Assembly: GCA_037043455.1 (NCBI GenBank)
Contig: JAWPHD010000293.1
Coordinates: forward strand, 248,001 to 312,000
DNA length: 64,000 nucleotides
DNA from: Cyrtodaria siliqua
Taxonomy: Eukaryota > Mollusca > Bivalvia > Adapedonta > Hiatellidae
Reading direction: 5' to 3'
Shown: positions 1 to 12,165 of the stretch, in pieces
How positions within the stretch are numbered: the first letter of the stretch is position 1
Layout: every line of letters begins with the position of its first letter
Program-made: the position numbers and the translations under genes
The notes under the pieces: generated by a model
Databases searched by the model: none
The model's input: only the letters and a program-made list of their open reading frames with translations
What the model was told of the DNA's origin: nothing

Positions 1-244
1 TACTGATTTATCCTCGTTTATTTACAGCTCATTTCAGTGTTTTCCTCTGAATATGTACCTTTAAGCATTTGCGCAATTTTAAAATTATCTTAACTGTATA
101 AGAACATGTTATATATTGTTCATAGCCTCGGAGGCTTTGTATTTCTGACGCAATAATTCTCATCTACTAATACAATACCTACTACCTAGCTGGTAATCAG
201 CTTTATTTGTTATTAACACAATAAATGACTTCATATTAGTTCAA
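1..244. other. AT-rich sequence, no feature seen
   Basis: No open frame, tandem repeat or recognisable element is visible. It is probably intronic or intergenic sequence upstream of the SAM-HECT gene. Confidence 0.5.
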
Positions 245-560
245 GGCTGGCGTGGCGCAGTCGGTAGTGCGGCGGATTTGTAACCGGAGGCCCCGGGTTC
301 AATCCTCCGTGGTGCTACTGAGTTCCGTCGGTGTGTTCTTGGGCAAGACACTTTCCCTTAGCCCCGTCCGTCGGATGGGGACGTAAACTGGGCGGTCCCG
401 TGTATCGGTCTATCCTCCGAGCACGATAAAGAACCATAGGAATCTATTCGATAATAAGAGTAGGGCAGGTTCCCGGATTCCTATGTATCCTTCCCTCTCT
501 CTGGGGCGGCTCTAAATAACCTATACTGTGTTGATGAGCCGTTAAACAACATTCAATTAA
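245..560 (+). mobile_element. tRNA-derived SINE, full length (SINE family 1)
   Basis: The head resembles a tRNA: an A-box-like stretch TGGCGCAGTCGGT at 253-265, an anticodon-like loop reading TGT (threonine-like) near 279, and a B box GGTTCAATCC at 296-305. A central block containing TTGGGCAAGACACTTTCCC follows, as in widespread animal SINE core domains. The 3' end GAGCCGTTAAACAACATTC (537-555) closes the element. Further copies lie at 28040-28217 (5'-truncated) and, split in two, at 44968-45022 plus 56873-57135. The tail resembles the 3' end of the LINEs in this window, which suggests shared retrotransposition machinery. The exact family name is not known to me. Confidence 0.85.
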
Positions 561-1847
561 AAAATGCATGTCCGATGAACCCTTTTTTTATGTCCGATAC
601 AACCCGCTGACTGTCCGATACTCCCGAGTCGATCGATGGTTTATTACTTCCAACACGTGTTTACATGATTAAAATACATTTGCGGAATGAATTCGTATTA
701 TAGCACATTGGACTAGAATCGTAACACTAACTAACAACCAAGTTTATCCTTGTATTGTTTTCCTAACGGTGCGTATATAAGAAAATTCCCGAAGGTGTCC
801 CAATATAACACGGTATTACTCTAATTATTTTATAGATGTGATGATTTTAGGTACATACAATAAAATAATTGAAAAATTGAAAAAAAAAAGTATATTTTTC
901 ATAAATAGAAGGATATTACAAAATAATGCAAAAATGTTGGCAATTTCCTTATGATCTTTAAAATGCATCTGCCCTAGTCTCCATAAATGCAGTTTTCATT
1001 ACCTTGAAGGTTCTAAAATTCACTATTTTTAGTCTGACGAGTCTGTTGTACATTATTGTTTCTAGAAATGTTTACTCATTGAATCTTATACCAGTTACTA
1101 ACAAATACAGGATAAACAATATGTGCATACCTTGATACCACAGAACTTTTAAAATAATAAGCTCATTGAGGATACCCTTGTTTTCAAATCTAATTCTGAC
1201 ATTTTTACATAAAATTGATTGCATTTTATATCATAACAATTTAGTAAAAGGGTCACAGAAAGCATTTTGAGATTCCTTTTTCTTAAAATATTGTTTTAAC
1301 ATACTGGCGTCAGACCATTTCCCGCCGTTTTTTGTTTATTACTTGTATTTTTTTAACGAACGCAGTAAAAATACGACTTGATATGTTGAAGTCGTCATCC
1401 TGAACATGTCATCGAGTCATCAGATAAAAAGAAAAAGAAACGGACTATAACTTACTTCACAGTCTCTATGCAAATAATACCATTCGCAGAGGCCTGGTGA
1501 CCAGTTCCCGTTGTCTGGATTTGTTCTGTTGTTTGACCTCATTCGCATTATATATAAAGTGATTTAGTTAAAACAACTAATAACTGATTGCAATATTTAC
1601 GTAAACTAAGTTATAAGATTTGCATAATTCGGAGACAACAGACGATTTAGCGAGTACACTCAGTGCAGTCGGTTAATAGTGCAATGCGCAATAAATGACG
1701 TCTGAGGTGGCGTGCTACCGTTTTATCGTGCAAGCCTTAGCAAATCTTGTTGCTGTTGGACTCGTTTTTATATTCTATTTTTTTTAGCTGCGCACTTACA
1801 CTTATAAATATAAAAAAACTAAGAAGAAAACCTGAGTTCCTTGATAA
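561..1847. other. No gene seen
   Basis: AT-rich DNA without a supported exon or repeat. Short A and T runs are common. A promoter for the downstream gene could lie here, but nothing in the sequence proves it. Confidence 0.4.
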
Positions 1848-1850
1848 GGC

Positions 1851-2175
1851 AAAAAAAAAAAAATACCTGTGTTTCCGGTGGCCCGACCGACCCTATTTTT
1901 AAGGGGCCGACCCTAAAACTTTTTATGAAAAAAAGTAATTAAATATATATATTTTTTTGATTTGTTCTGAGGCCCAAAAAAAAAACATGTGTGTTTCTGG
2001 TTTCACCCTGTCAAAAAGTTAGGGTAGGTAGGTAGGAAAAAGTTTGTTTTTTTAGATATTTTTTTTATATATATTGTTCGCATACATTTTTTACATTTTT
2101 GCATAAAAGGTTTCAGGGTCGGCCTCTTAAAAATAGGGTCGGTCAGGCCACTGGAAACACAGGTATTTTTTTTGT
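1851..2175. mobile_element. Foldback MITE with ~70-bp inverted arms
   Basis: The left arm (about 1858-1930) and right arm (about 2101-2173) are reverse complements with few mismatches. Both include the block CCTGTGTTTCC and a tract around GACCGACCCTATTTTTAAG. The interior has AGGGTAGGTAGGTAGG-like sequence. A solitary arm of the same family is at 27890-27955, and weaker relatives lie at 19650-19720 and 20340-20600. No coding capacity is seen. Confidence 0.75.
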
Positions 2176-2847
2176 TATTTTACTTTTTAAGGGAAAAGTC
2201 AAAAATGATGATATTTTTTCTATTGGGATCACTCTTCGTCTGTCATCTGTCCGTCCATCGTTTTTTATATATATAAATATGTTATTGCTTAAAAATCAAG
2301 ATAGAAATGTACAAACGAAATTATCATGACCATGTATCCATAAAGCAGTTATTTGTTTTCTCACCCGAATTGTTGTTTGCCTCACACCATTCCTATTTGC
2401 AGTGTTGATAGAGATTTAAACACTGCTATCGAAATCAGACCCATTATTGTCCATTTTGTTTAAAGCTTGCAACGAGTCTCATGATCCCATTCAGGGCTTT
2501 TTTACCCTTCTTTGTAGACTCCGATATACGGCGTCTTCCCAAAGCAAAACACTTCACTTTTTCCCCCAAAATAACCATAAAAATTCACCTTACAGAATAA
2601 TTCCCCAATTAAAATGTTTGTCGTAAAATCATCTATTTATAACCGCATATAGTTCTATTATTAGCCGATGTTTTCTATTACAATGCGGATTTTTCATTTG
2701 AAATAACAGCGATCCAAACAAAATTGTATGAATCGCCTCGGTTTTCATCGTAGCATCGCTGTAGTCTAGATCATCTGCGACGATTGCTTGTTTTCAAGAC
2801 AAACGTCTAGAACAGTTCTCCTCAACAAAGTTTGAAATTTGTCGAGA

Positions 2848-3658
2848 TTCTGGTATCGTTTCTGATTTGTATTAAGAAGTAGTCGTAGGTAGTCCCGTCA
2901 TTCTTCGGGATCATTATTCCACGTGGTGTTCTGGTATCGTTCCTGATTTGTATTAACAAGTAGTCGTAGGTAGTCCCGTCATTCTTCGGGATCATTATTC
3001 CATGTGATGTTCTGGTATCGTTTCTGATTTGTATTAACGAGTAGTCGTAGGTAGTCTCGTCATTCTTCGGGATCATTATTCCACGTGGTGTTCTGGTATC
3101 GTTTCTGATTTGTATTAACAAGTAGTCGTAGGTAGTCCCGTCATTCTTCGGGATCATTATTCCACGTGGTGTTCTGGTATCGTTCCTGATTTGTATTAAC
3201 AAGTAGTCGTAGGTAGTCCCGTCATTCTTCGGGATCATTATTCCATGTGGTGTTCTGGTATCGTTTCTGATTTGTATTAACGAGTAGTCGTAGGTAGTCT
3301 CGTCATTCTTCGGGATCATTATTCCACGTGGTGTTCTGGTATCGTTTCTGATTTGTATTAACAAGTAGTCATAGGTAGTCCCGTCATTCTTCGGGATCAT
3401 TATTCCACGTGGTGTTCTGGTATCGTTCCTGATTTGTATTAACAAGTAGTCGTAGGTAGTCCCGTCATTCTTCGGGATCATTATTCCACGTGGTGTTCTG
3501 GTATCGTTCCTGATTTGTATTAACAAGTAGTCGTAGGTAGTCCCGTCATTCTTCGGGATCATTATTCCACGTGGTGTTCTGGTATCGTTCCTGATTTGTA
3601 TTAACAAGTAGTCGTAGGTAGTCCCGTCATTCTTCAGGATCATTATTCCACGTGGTGT
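2848..3658. repeat. 81-bp minisatellite, ~10 units
   Basis: About ten tandem copies of an 81-bp unit starting TTCTGGTATCG, for example at 2848 and 2929. Units fall into variants differing at a few sites (CGTTCCTG or CGTTTCTG; CCACGTGG or CCATGTGA). Because 81 is divisible by 3 and the minus-strand frame has no stop, the array is open for 273 codons, giving a perfect 27-residue peptide repeat. I read that frame as a by-product of the period, not a gene: there is no codon-biased divergence and no splice or start context. Confidence 0.95.
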
Positions 3659-4675
3659 TTGAGATGTTAGGAATGCGCGATTTTACGACTTTACGACAAT
3701 CGTGATCAACTTTACGTTATCAAAAACAGATTGTTTATAGTTTCGGACTGGAAAAAAAAAGATTCTACACGCAGCAAAATGATAACAAATTATTTTAAGA
3801 AGACAAATAATGCAACACCAGATAGTGAAACTGAAAGCAACAATTTTTGTTTTTTTAACATTTAAAAAGTTAAGAAATCATAAATTAAAATGAATAAAAA
3901 TTACTGTTTCTCTCTACTGTTTTTCTCTTTAAATGTTTGTGGAAGTAAATTTATATATAAGTAGATATTACCTTTTTACTAACAATTTATTGCGACTATT
4001 TTCCCCCAAAACTTTGAAATCGCGCCTTTTTTTCCCCACAAAAAAGGCTATTGCCCCTTCCCCAATTTCAGAAAAAAGGCCCTGCCATTGACAGCTCAGT
4101 GGTGTCCACATGAATGTTGTCGAGAGAATAATTACATAATTTGAAGTCATTTGCACCCTATATAAAATGCGAAAACAGAAGAGTGAACTAATAGTGAATT
4201 ATATTTGTCTCACTATATAGCTGTGAAAATGCCTTCAAATTCAAATTGTTTTACCTGCTCAGGCATTTAAAACCCGACAGATTCTGTCAGCAGCCAGTGT
4301 TTTTTTATGCCTAATTTGGGGCCGAAATTCGGCCCCATTCACAATGCCAAAAAGTATATTTTTTTCACAATTATATTATTTTTTTTTGGTAAATATAGAC
4401 CAGTAAGGATACTTCAAAACTAGTCTGTATTTAACAAAAACAAAACTTAAAACCAAGGGATAGTAAACTGTGAAAATAAAAAAGTTTATTTCTCTTTTGT
4501 TATAATATTTCACAATTTTCACAATTTCTAGAAAAATGCTGCTATTTTTCACAATGACATGGGCACAGGCTGCATTCACAAAACACATAAAAAACCCACT
4601 GGCAGCAGTCGTTCTCATGTTTTACAGTCATGTTTTACAGTAAACATAAGCAAAATATCTTTTTTATTATTTCAG
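3659..4675. other. Intronic or upstream DNA, degenerate MITE-like remnant
   Basis: There is no exon before 4676. A stretch at about 4000-4090, rich in cccc/gggg blocks with 'aggccctg'-type ends, resembles short degenerate repeats at 12780-12930, 13050-13110 and 20200-20280. Nothing else is recognised. Confidence 0.35.
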
Positions 4676-4746
4676 AATATGCAATGCTCAACATTTTAGC
4701 AGAGTTGGGGATGAGGGAGCTGTACACCAGATTTAGGGATAACAAG
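4676..4746 (+). CDS. SAM-HECT gene, exon a: N-terminal part of SAM domain
   Basis: A 71-base exon follows a strong acceptor (polypyrimidine tract, ATTTCAG at 4669-4675) and precedes donor AAG|GTATCT. Two bases complete an incoming codon, then 23 codons follow containing LAELGMRELYTRF, the first helices of a sterile alpha motif (SAM) domain. The exon ends in phase 0 and the next exon (6990) supplies the rest of the same domain, which supports both calls. SAM domains mediate protein oligomerisation or RNA binding. Earlier exons are not found in the window. What I see is the motif and the splice sites; that this belongs to the HECT gene downstream is inferred from strand, spacing and phase. Confidence 0.75.
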
Positions 4747-5112
4747 GTATCTTTCAAAAACAATAGGCTAATATATACTGAAACGCAAAAGAAATCCAAC
4801 TCGGGAATTTCCACTATATATTGTATGTACAACAAACTTTAACTTCTTGTTTACAAAACGTCTTGGTATTTCTTTAGAATATTATGTGAATTAAGTGCAG
4901 TATATATATACAATATATAGTGGAAATTCCAGAGTTGCATTTCAGTATATTACAGTGCTACAGATAAGCTTTTTGATCAATTTTTGTATTAACCCACCAA
5001 TTTTTTAATTCATGTGTATTTCAAATAATTTCATGATTAATTGCATAAATTAAAAAACAGTTTGTGTCCTGCATTGCTCAATTTGCACAGTTTTTGAAAG
5101 TCGTGATATTTA

Positions 5113-6196
5113 TACCCCCTCGCAAAAGAAAATTGTAGGGGGTGATGGGTATACTGGATTCGGCTTGTCTGTCCGAGCTTACAAATCAATACTTAGGTGG
5201 CCAGGAGAACAATAGATGCTGTTCATTCCATTTCTGTTATGTGGCTAAAAATTCTTTTGCATGTATAGAAGAACAAAGGAGTGAACAAAGGGGTAGTCAC
5301 ATAAATACTGATTCGTAAGAAAGTCCGTCTGTCCGCCCTTCCGTCTCCGTCTGTAGACACATTGTTGTCCAATTAATAACTTTGTTAGGAATGAGGTATT
5401 GCGGTGCAACTTGCTGGGTATGTAGCTTATATTGAAAGGAAGCTTGGGATTGCATTTGGGGTCACTGGGGTCAAGGTCACGGTTACTAAAATCAGAAAAA
5501 GGGTGACCACTCAATAACTTTGTTAGGAATGAGGTATTGTGATGAACATTGCAAGGTATGAAGCTTATATGAAAAGGAAACTTGTGATTGTATTTGGGGT
5601 CACTGGGGTCAAGGTCACTGATACTAAAAATAGGAAAAAAAGTTTCTGCTCAGTAACTTTCGTTAGGCATGAGGTCTTGCGATGAAACTTGCAGGGTATG
5701 TAGCTTATATGGAAAGGAAGCTTGGGGTTGCATTTGGGGTCACTGGGGTCAAGGTCACTGTTGCTAAAAATAGAAAAATGGTTCACTCAATAACTTTCGT
5801 TCGGAATAAGATATTGCGATGAAACTTGGGATTGTATTTGGGGTCACTGGGGAAGGTCACTGTTGCTAAAAATAGAAAAATGGTTCAATCAATAACTTTC
5901 GTTAGGAAAAAGGTATTGTTATGAAACTTGCAGGTTAGGTAGCTTATGTCGTAAGGAAGCTTGGGATTGCATTTGTGGTCACTGGGATCAAGGTCACTTG
6001 CTAAAAATAGAAACTGATTTCCGCTCAGTAACTTCAGTAAGGAATGAAACTTGCTGTAAAGGTACCTTATATGTAAAGGAAGCTGATGATTGCATTTGGG
6101 GTCACTGAGGTCAAGTTCAAGGTCACTGATACTAAAATTAGAAAAATAATTTCTGCTCGGAAAACCTGGTTTTCGTGGAATTTCCACGTTTCTTGT
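5113..6196 (+). mobile_element. Helentron-like element with tandem core (family P5)
   Basis: The head has ATACCCCCTCG and GTAGGGGGT, followed by a CTGTCCG-rich stretch. The body (about 5360-6140) carries 5-6 diverged tandem units of roughly 110-150 bp built on 'TTTGGGGTCACTGGGGTCAA'. The 3' end has a perfect palindrome CGTGGAATTTCCACG (6173-6187) followed by TTTCTTGTT. A second copy of this tail is at 22655-22700. No protein is encoded; the minus-strand open frames across it are by-products of the repeat. Confidence 0.65.
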
Positions 6197-6741
6197 TGAT
6201 TTGACTATTATACTCCAGCAAAAGGATCATACCCTCTGACAGAAGACTTCATTATTTTATTTATAACAATTAGGTAAGACAGTCAGATTATTTTCCCAAT
6301 TCTGCATTTTTCTGCATATTTAACACCTACATAACCTTTTAGCTATCAGTTACAAAAATAAAATAAAAAACTTGGTTAATAATTTATAAATTTAAAAAAT
6401 CTTTGTGACAGTTTTTTTGTACCTTATGCCAAAATTATGATAATGTCATTTGCACCAAATTTGTTCTCTTTAACGTTAGCAAAGACTGTTAACGTTCTTG
6501 CCCATATAGTAAAAGCCTTGGAGTGGGTGGATTTGTTAGTCTTTGCCTTACAGAACTTTCCTAGTTGATTGTTTTCAATAATTTGAGTTCCTCTCTTAAA
6601 AACAACAACACCGCCTCAAAATATTTTTAGGATGGGTTTCATGATCTTCGGCCTACAAATTCCCAAAAGGGTGACCCATCATCACAACCAGTTAAAATAT
6701 GGGATATAAATGGCAGTCACTCGCTTCATTGATGTTATAAG

Positions 6742-6795
6742 AGCCATGTTAGCCAGTAGAGCGTCCACAGGCCCTCTTGGGCCTATTGTTTTTGC
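6742..6795 (+). mobile_element. 3' terminus of a Helentron-like element (family P1)
   Basis: GCCAGTAGAGC (6752-6762) is the inverted form of the family head GCTCTACTGGC. It is followed by the hairpin AGGCCCTCTTGGGCCT (6769-6784) and ATTGTTTTT. Further P1 tails are at 18519-18558 and 31294-31324. Confidence 0.65.
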
Positions 6796-6989
6796 CTAAC
6801 ATCAATGAGCCGACCTGTTTCAGCACATGAAAACTCTCTCTTCGCTTTTTCAACAATCAGTTTGATGGACTCTTGATGGTAACATTTGTACACCCGTTAA
6901 AAACCCATAGAAAACACGAGGTATTAAACTAATAAACGTAAGTCACATAGTAAGGTATTTTTGAAATCATAGTTTTACTTTTCATACAG

Positions 6990-7100
6990 GTTGGCCCTAA
7001 AGATGTCGATTCCCTTGGAAATGAGGAGTTTCAGCTCCTTGGGGTCATGGCTATAGGCGAGAGAGTGCGGCTGAAACAAGCTTGCAGACATTTTATGAGA
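6990..7100 (+). CDS. SAM-HECT gene, exon b: C-terminal part of SAM domain
   Basis: The acceptor is TTTTCATACAG at 6979-6989. The exon opens in phase 0 and encodes 37 residues including EEFQLLGVMAIGERVRLKQA, matching the conserved 'L..LGV...G.R.RL' end of SAM domains. Joined to exon a it makes one continuous SAM domain of about 60 residues. The donor I chose (AGA|GTTAAT at 7101) is weak and leaves phase 0, whereas the next exon seems to need an incoming single base. The true donor may therefore be a little later (for example ACTA|GTTTGT near 7138), or a small exon lies between them. Confidence 0.75.
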
Positions 7101-7134
7101 GTTAATGTTGATGATAAAATAGTTTTAAAAAAAA

Positions 7135-7600
7135 CTAGTTTGTAGCAACTACGACTTTTTCTAAAATGATCAGCATGACATGATGTTGATCCTTGCGAAA
7201 ATTAGTTTGATTAGACATTAAACATGGCCAGTGGCCATCTTTGTTTACATAGTCATACATTCGGCCATAAATTCAAGATGGCCACCACAGCTAAAAATAG
7301 ATTAAAATATAATAATAGAGACTACTTCCTGAAACTATAAGTGATATTTATATGGGACTTTTTCTAAACTGATCAGCATGACATGATGTTTGTTCTTTTC
7401 GAAAATCATTTTTATTCGACGTTAAACAAGGCAGCCAGCGGCCATCATTGTTTACTACAGTTATATACCAAAAACTTGCAGTGACTACTCCTCTGAAATT
7501 ACATTACGGATTTTCATGAAACTTCACAGGAATGTTGCTCTTGATATCTAGTAGATCCTAGCAAAGTTTCAGGTCGGCCAGAAATCCAAGATGTAGAGTA
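7135..7600 (+). mobile_element. Truncated Helentron-like P2 monomers
   Basis: About 1.4 diverged copies of the ~320-bp P2 monomer: GGGACTTTTTCTAAA, ATGATCAGCATGACATGATG, 'GGCCATCTTTGTTTACATAG' and TTCATGAAACTTCACAGG blocks in the usual order. No head or tail is present, so this is a fragment inside the intron. Confidence 0.7.
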
Positions 7601-7785
7601 TAGCGAGCATTAAATTTCGCAATCTCTTAATCTCGAGAAATTTAAAACACGAGATCGCGATGGCTATAACAGGATTCCGCAGTGAACAGTATGAAAGATA
7701 CAATTGTGAAATAATGTTTTATTGTTGGTGGGGTGGGGGTTCTTTTCTGGCCTAAGATTTAAATTCCAGGTTTAATAATCATATA

Positions 7786-10700
7786 GGCTGTGAGCTAATA
7801 GGAGAAACCCTCCCCCCCCCAGGGGGAATTTTGTACAGTATGATTTTCTGAAAGAACATACAGTAAGTTTTAAAATGAGACATGTGTGCCATGTGAGCGT
7901 TGGGGCTTTAGTGAGTTTTGGGGTAAAACGTTGCGTTTTTAGACGAAAATCGCCGAAATCTGGAATTATTTTTTAGAAAAAGAATGGAATATATTAGAAC
8001 CAATTTGAATTGATGGAATCTTTCTCGAAACGTATCTCTACGTGTCCCACCATAAAATTTATGGATCCGATACTTAAATATTGAGATTTTGGGTAAAAAT
8101 GTTAAAAAAATGAATAAAATCGCTGATTTCTGTAATACATTGGGGGTATTTAACTAAAAATTAGAAAAATATCTAATACAATAGAAAAAAGAAATATTGT
8201 AGCCTTTTTGGGCAGGGTAAGGTCCAGTGATTAAACAGAAAAAAGTTCCAAACCGCATGATGATTGGAAATGCCTTAATTTTGAGGTGAAAAATGTGCAT
8301 TTTTGTCAAAAATCGTCGGAATCTGGAATTATTTTTTAAAATTAGTTTCAACATAAACTTATCAAATTGAAGCAATAGAATGTTGCACAGCATGCATATT
8401 CTAGTTTTTCTTTGCATCATATATAACATATGTGCTCAAATATTGGCATTTTAGGGCAAAATGTTGGAAAAAATGACAAAAATCACTGCTTTCTGTAATC
8501 CATTGGGGGTATTAGGTTAAAATCTAGAAACAAATTTAATACAATTGAATAAGGACACATTGTAATATTTTTTAAATAGACAAAGGTCCAATAATTAAGT
8601 AGAAACAAGTCCCGAACCGTATGATGCTTGAAAATGCCTTAATTTTTAGGCGAATATGTGTATTTTTGTCAAAAATCGACGAAATCTGGAATTATTTTTG
8701 AAAATAGTTTTAACATAAACTTATCAAATTGAATTAATATAATGTTGCACAGCATACATATTCAAGTGTTTCCTGGCATCATGTATAACATATCTGCTGA
8801 AATATGTTGGAAAAAAGGACTAAAATCACTTATTTCTGCAATCCATTGGGGGTATTTGGTTAAAATCTAGAAAAATATATAATACCGGTACAATAGAAAA
8901 ATAGACTGTAAGCTAGTAGGAGTAACCCTCACCCCAGGGGGAATTTTGTACACCCTATTTTTCTGAAAGCCCATTATGTGTAGAGCATTCTGGAACATGT
9001 CATGTACCAACTGGCGACTTGGACTTTACCACGTTACCGGCATTTCGAACATGGTACATAGAGCTAGATACAGTATAAGTTATAAACAGAGAAATAGCGT
9101 TGAGCGACCCTCTGCATACGGCCACTGGGCCGACCCACATATTTTGCAACACAACGGGACCGGTGGCCAGCTGTCAGCAAAGGTCCCCAGTACATGTGGC
9201 ACTCGGTCAGTAGTCCATATTAGGGGAAAGGCTACCCGAGTTCGAGTTTCGAACATGGGACATAGAGCTATATACAGTTATATAGAAGGATATAGCGTTG
9301 AACGACCTTCGGCCGACTTACAGATAGGGTGACAAAACGAGACTAGTGGGCAGCCGTCGGCAAAGGTCCCGGCAACGCGTGGCATTCAATCGCTAGGCTG
9401 TATCAGGGGGGAGGCTACCCGAGTTCGGGTCTCGAACCTCGTAACTCACCTAGAGCTTTATACAGTATAGTTATATATGTATAGAGGGAAATAGCGTTGA
9501 GCAATCTTCGGTCGATGGCCGCTGGACCGATCCACATATTTTGTGACACAACGGGACCGGTGGCCAGCCGTCGGCAAAGGTCCCCGCTATGCGTGGTACT
9601 CGGTCCCTAGGGCTTATCAGGGTGAGGGCTACCCGAGTTTGAGTCTCGAACAAGGCACATAGAGCTATATACAGTTATATAGAGGGAAATAGCCTTGAAC
9701 GACCTTCTGCCGATAGCCGCTCAGCCGATAGCCGACCCACATATTTTGTGACATAACGGGACCTGTGGCCAGCCGTCGGCAATGGTCCTCGCTACGCGTG
9801 GCACTCGGTACCTAGGTTGTATCAGGGGAAAGGCTACCTGAGTTTGCGTCTCGAACATGCCACCTAGAGCTATATAGTAAATAGCTTTGAGCGACCTGCA
9901 GCCGACGGCCGCTGGGCCAACCCACAGGTTTTGTGACACAACGGGAACGCTGGTCAGCCATCGGCAACGGTCTTCGCTACGCGTGGCACTCAGTCCCTAG
10001 GTCGTAACAGGGGGAAGACTTCCGGGTCTCGAACATGGCACCTAGAGCTATATACAGTATAGTTATATAGAGAGAAATAGCCTTGAGCGACCTACAGCCG
10101 ACGGCCGCTGGGCCGACCAACAGGTTTTGTTGACTCAACGGGAACGGTGGCCAGCCTCGGCAAAGGTCCCCGCTACGCGTGGCACTCGGTCGCTAGACCG
10201 TATCAGGGGGAGGGCTACCTGAGTTCGGGCCTCGAACATGACACCTAGAGCTATATACAGTATAGTTATAGAGAAATAGCTGCTGGGCCGACCTACAGAT
10301 CTTGTGACACAACGGGACCATCTTGGACGCCATGTTTGATTTATTTTTATTGTGTTACACATAAATTTCAGCTAGTATACATATGCATATTATACATAGT
10401 CTAAAACAGACGAACACCAGTTTTTACAGCCACCTATTTGCACTAAAAATAAGTTTGTTTTTGGTAATGAATGTGGTGTAACGTAAATTACAGAATAGTT
10501 TCATTAAGTTTGAAGCGCTTCTCAACTTATATTAATAAAAGTACATGTATTATGTTTTTTACATGGTTTTGATTCAATTTATATTCAACATTTTTAATGT
10601 ACAAATTTTAATTGTTATGTAAGGTAACATAGTTTACATGCACGTTACTCACTAAAGCCCAACGCTCATAATTGATGGCACACCTGTCTCATTTTGAAAC

Positions 10701-12165
10701 TTATTGTATGTTCTTTCAGAAAATCATACCCTACAAAGGGGGAGAGTGTGGGGGCTGGGTGGGGGGTGGGGGAGTCTACAGCCAGATCAAGAACTAGTAC
10801 ATGATGTGTTGTATTTGTTCGGGAGGTTCTTTTTATAAAAAAATCCCGTAAGGTATCAGCTAGAGCAGGCTTTAGCAAATAAAATGTCAGCGTGCCATGC
10901 ACTCCTTGGAAACATATGATGGGTCAATGGCAATATCACCAGGTGAGAGTAGGAATTTTCCATAGAAAAAGAAGGTTTTCTGGTATATTATTGCACATTG
11001 GACTGCAGAAATGTTATAAAAAAAAAATTCCGTTCTTTCTTATAATGCACTTTTAATTTTTTTCCAATACCTCAATGTATTACAGTAATCAGCGATTTTA
11101 GTCATTTTTTCAACATTTTGCCCTAAAATATAAATACTTGAGCATATATGTTATATCTGATACAATAAATGACTTGGATATGTATAGTGTGCAACATTTT
11201 ATTGCTTCAATTTGATAAGTTTATGTTCAAACTATTTTCAAAAGATAACTCCATATTCCGTCGATTTTTGACGGAAATACACATTTTTCGCCTGAAAATT
11301 AAGGCAATATTTTAAGCATCATATGGTTCAGGATTTTTTTCTACTTAATTATTGGACCTTTGTCTATCCAAAATGTTACAATATGTTTTTATTATATTGC
11401 AATAAATATTTTTTCTAAATTTTAACCCAATACCCCAATGGATTACAGAAATCAGTGATTTTTGTTATTTTTTCCAACATTTTGCCCTAAAATGCCAATA
11501 TTTGAGCACATATGTTATATATGATGCCAGGAAAAACTTGAATGTGTATGCTATGCAACATTCCATTGCTTCAATTTGATAAGGTTATGTTCAAACTAAT
11601 TTTAAAAAATAATTCCAGATTCCGGCGATTTTTGACAAAAATACACATTTTTCACCCCAAAATTAAGGCATTTCCAAACATCATGCGGTTTGGAACTTTT
11701 TTCTGTTTAATCACTGGAACTTACCCTGCCCAAAAGGGTTATAATATTTCTTTTTTCTATTGTATTAGATATATTTCTAATTTTAGTTAAATACCCCCAA
11801 TGTATTACAGAAATCAGCGATTTTATTCAATTTTTTAACATTTTTACCCAAAATCTCAATATTTAAGTATCGGATCCATAAATTATATGGTGGAACACGT
11901 AGAGGTGCATTCCGAGAAAGATTCCATCAATTCAAATTGGTTCTAATATATTCCATTCTTTTTCTAAAAAATAATTCCAGATTTCGGCGATTTTTGTCTA
12001 AAAACGCAACGTTTCCCCCCAAAACTCATTAAAGCCCCAACGCTCAGATGGCACACATGTCTCATTTTGAAGCTTAATGTATGTTCTTTCAGAAAATCAT
12101 AGCCTACAAAATTCCCCCTGGGGGGGGGAGGGGGGTCTACAGCCAGCTCAAGAACTAATATATTT
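7786..12165. mobile_element. Large foldback element, ~1.1-kb inverted arms and VNTR loop
   Basis: The left arm (about 7786-8880) and right arm (about 11060-12165) are reverse complements. Shared blocks include GGGGGAATTTTGTA, TTTTCTGAAAGAACATACA, GAGACATGTGTGCCAT and GGATCCGATACTTAAATATT. Each arm holds about three tandem monomers of ~355 bp, each containing a CATTGGGGGTATT block. The loop (8890-10640) contains a separate 195-bp tandem repeat. A partial extra terminus lies at 10650-10800. No transposase is seen, so it is non-autonomous. It sits wholly inside the intron before exon c, its right edge about 100 bp from the splice acceptor. Confidence 0.85.
9040..10330. repeat. ~195-bp tandem repeat in foldback loop, ~6.5 units
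   Basis: The anchor AATAGC(G/C)TTGA(G/A)CGACC recurs at about 9095, 9292, 9488, 9688, 9879 and 10076, giving periods of 191-200 bp. Each unit also has GGCCAGC(C)GTCGGCAA, CTACGCGTGGCACTCGGT and CCGAGTTCGGGTCTCGAAC-like blocks and is clearly more GC-rich than its surroundings. Short open frames on both strands here follow the repeat and are not genes. Confidence 0.9.

Noticed and set aside
245..312. A functional tRNA-Thr gene
   Set aside because: The acceptor arm is imperfect and the sequence continues into a SINE body repeated elsewhere in the window.
2822..3643. 273-codon minus-strand frame as a tandem-repeat protein gene
   Set aside because: It is produced by an 81-bp minisatellite whose unit length is a multiple of three. 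There is no promoter, start context or splice evidence. Kept as a low-priority check only.
5245..6187. Three minus-strand frames with the shared phrase DLDPSDPKCNPKLP
   Set aside because: They are translations of the tandem core of a Helentron-like element and repeat with the unit; not independent genes.
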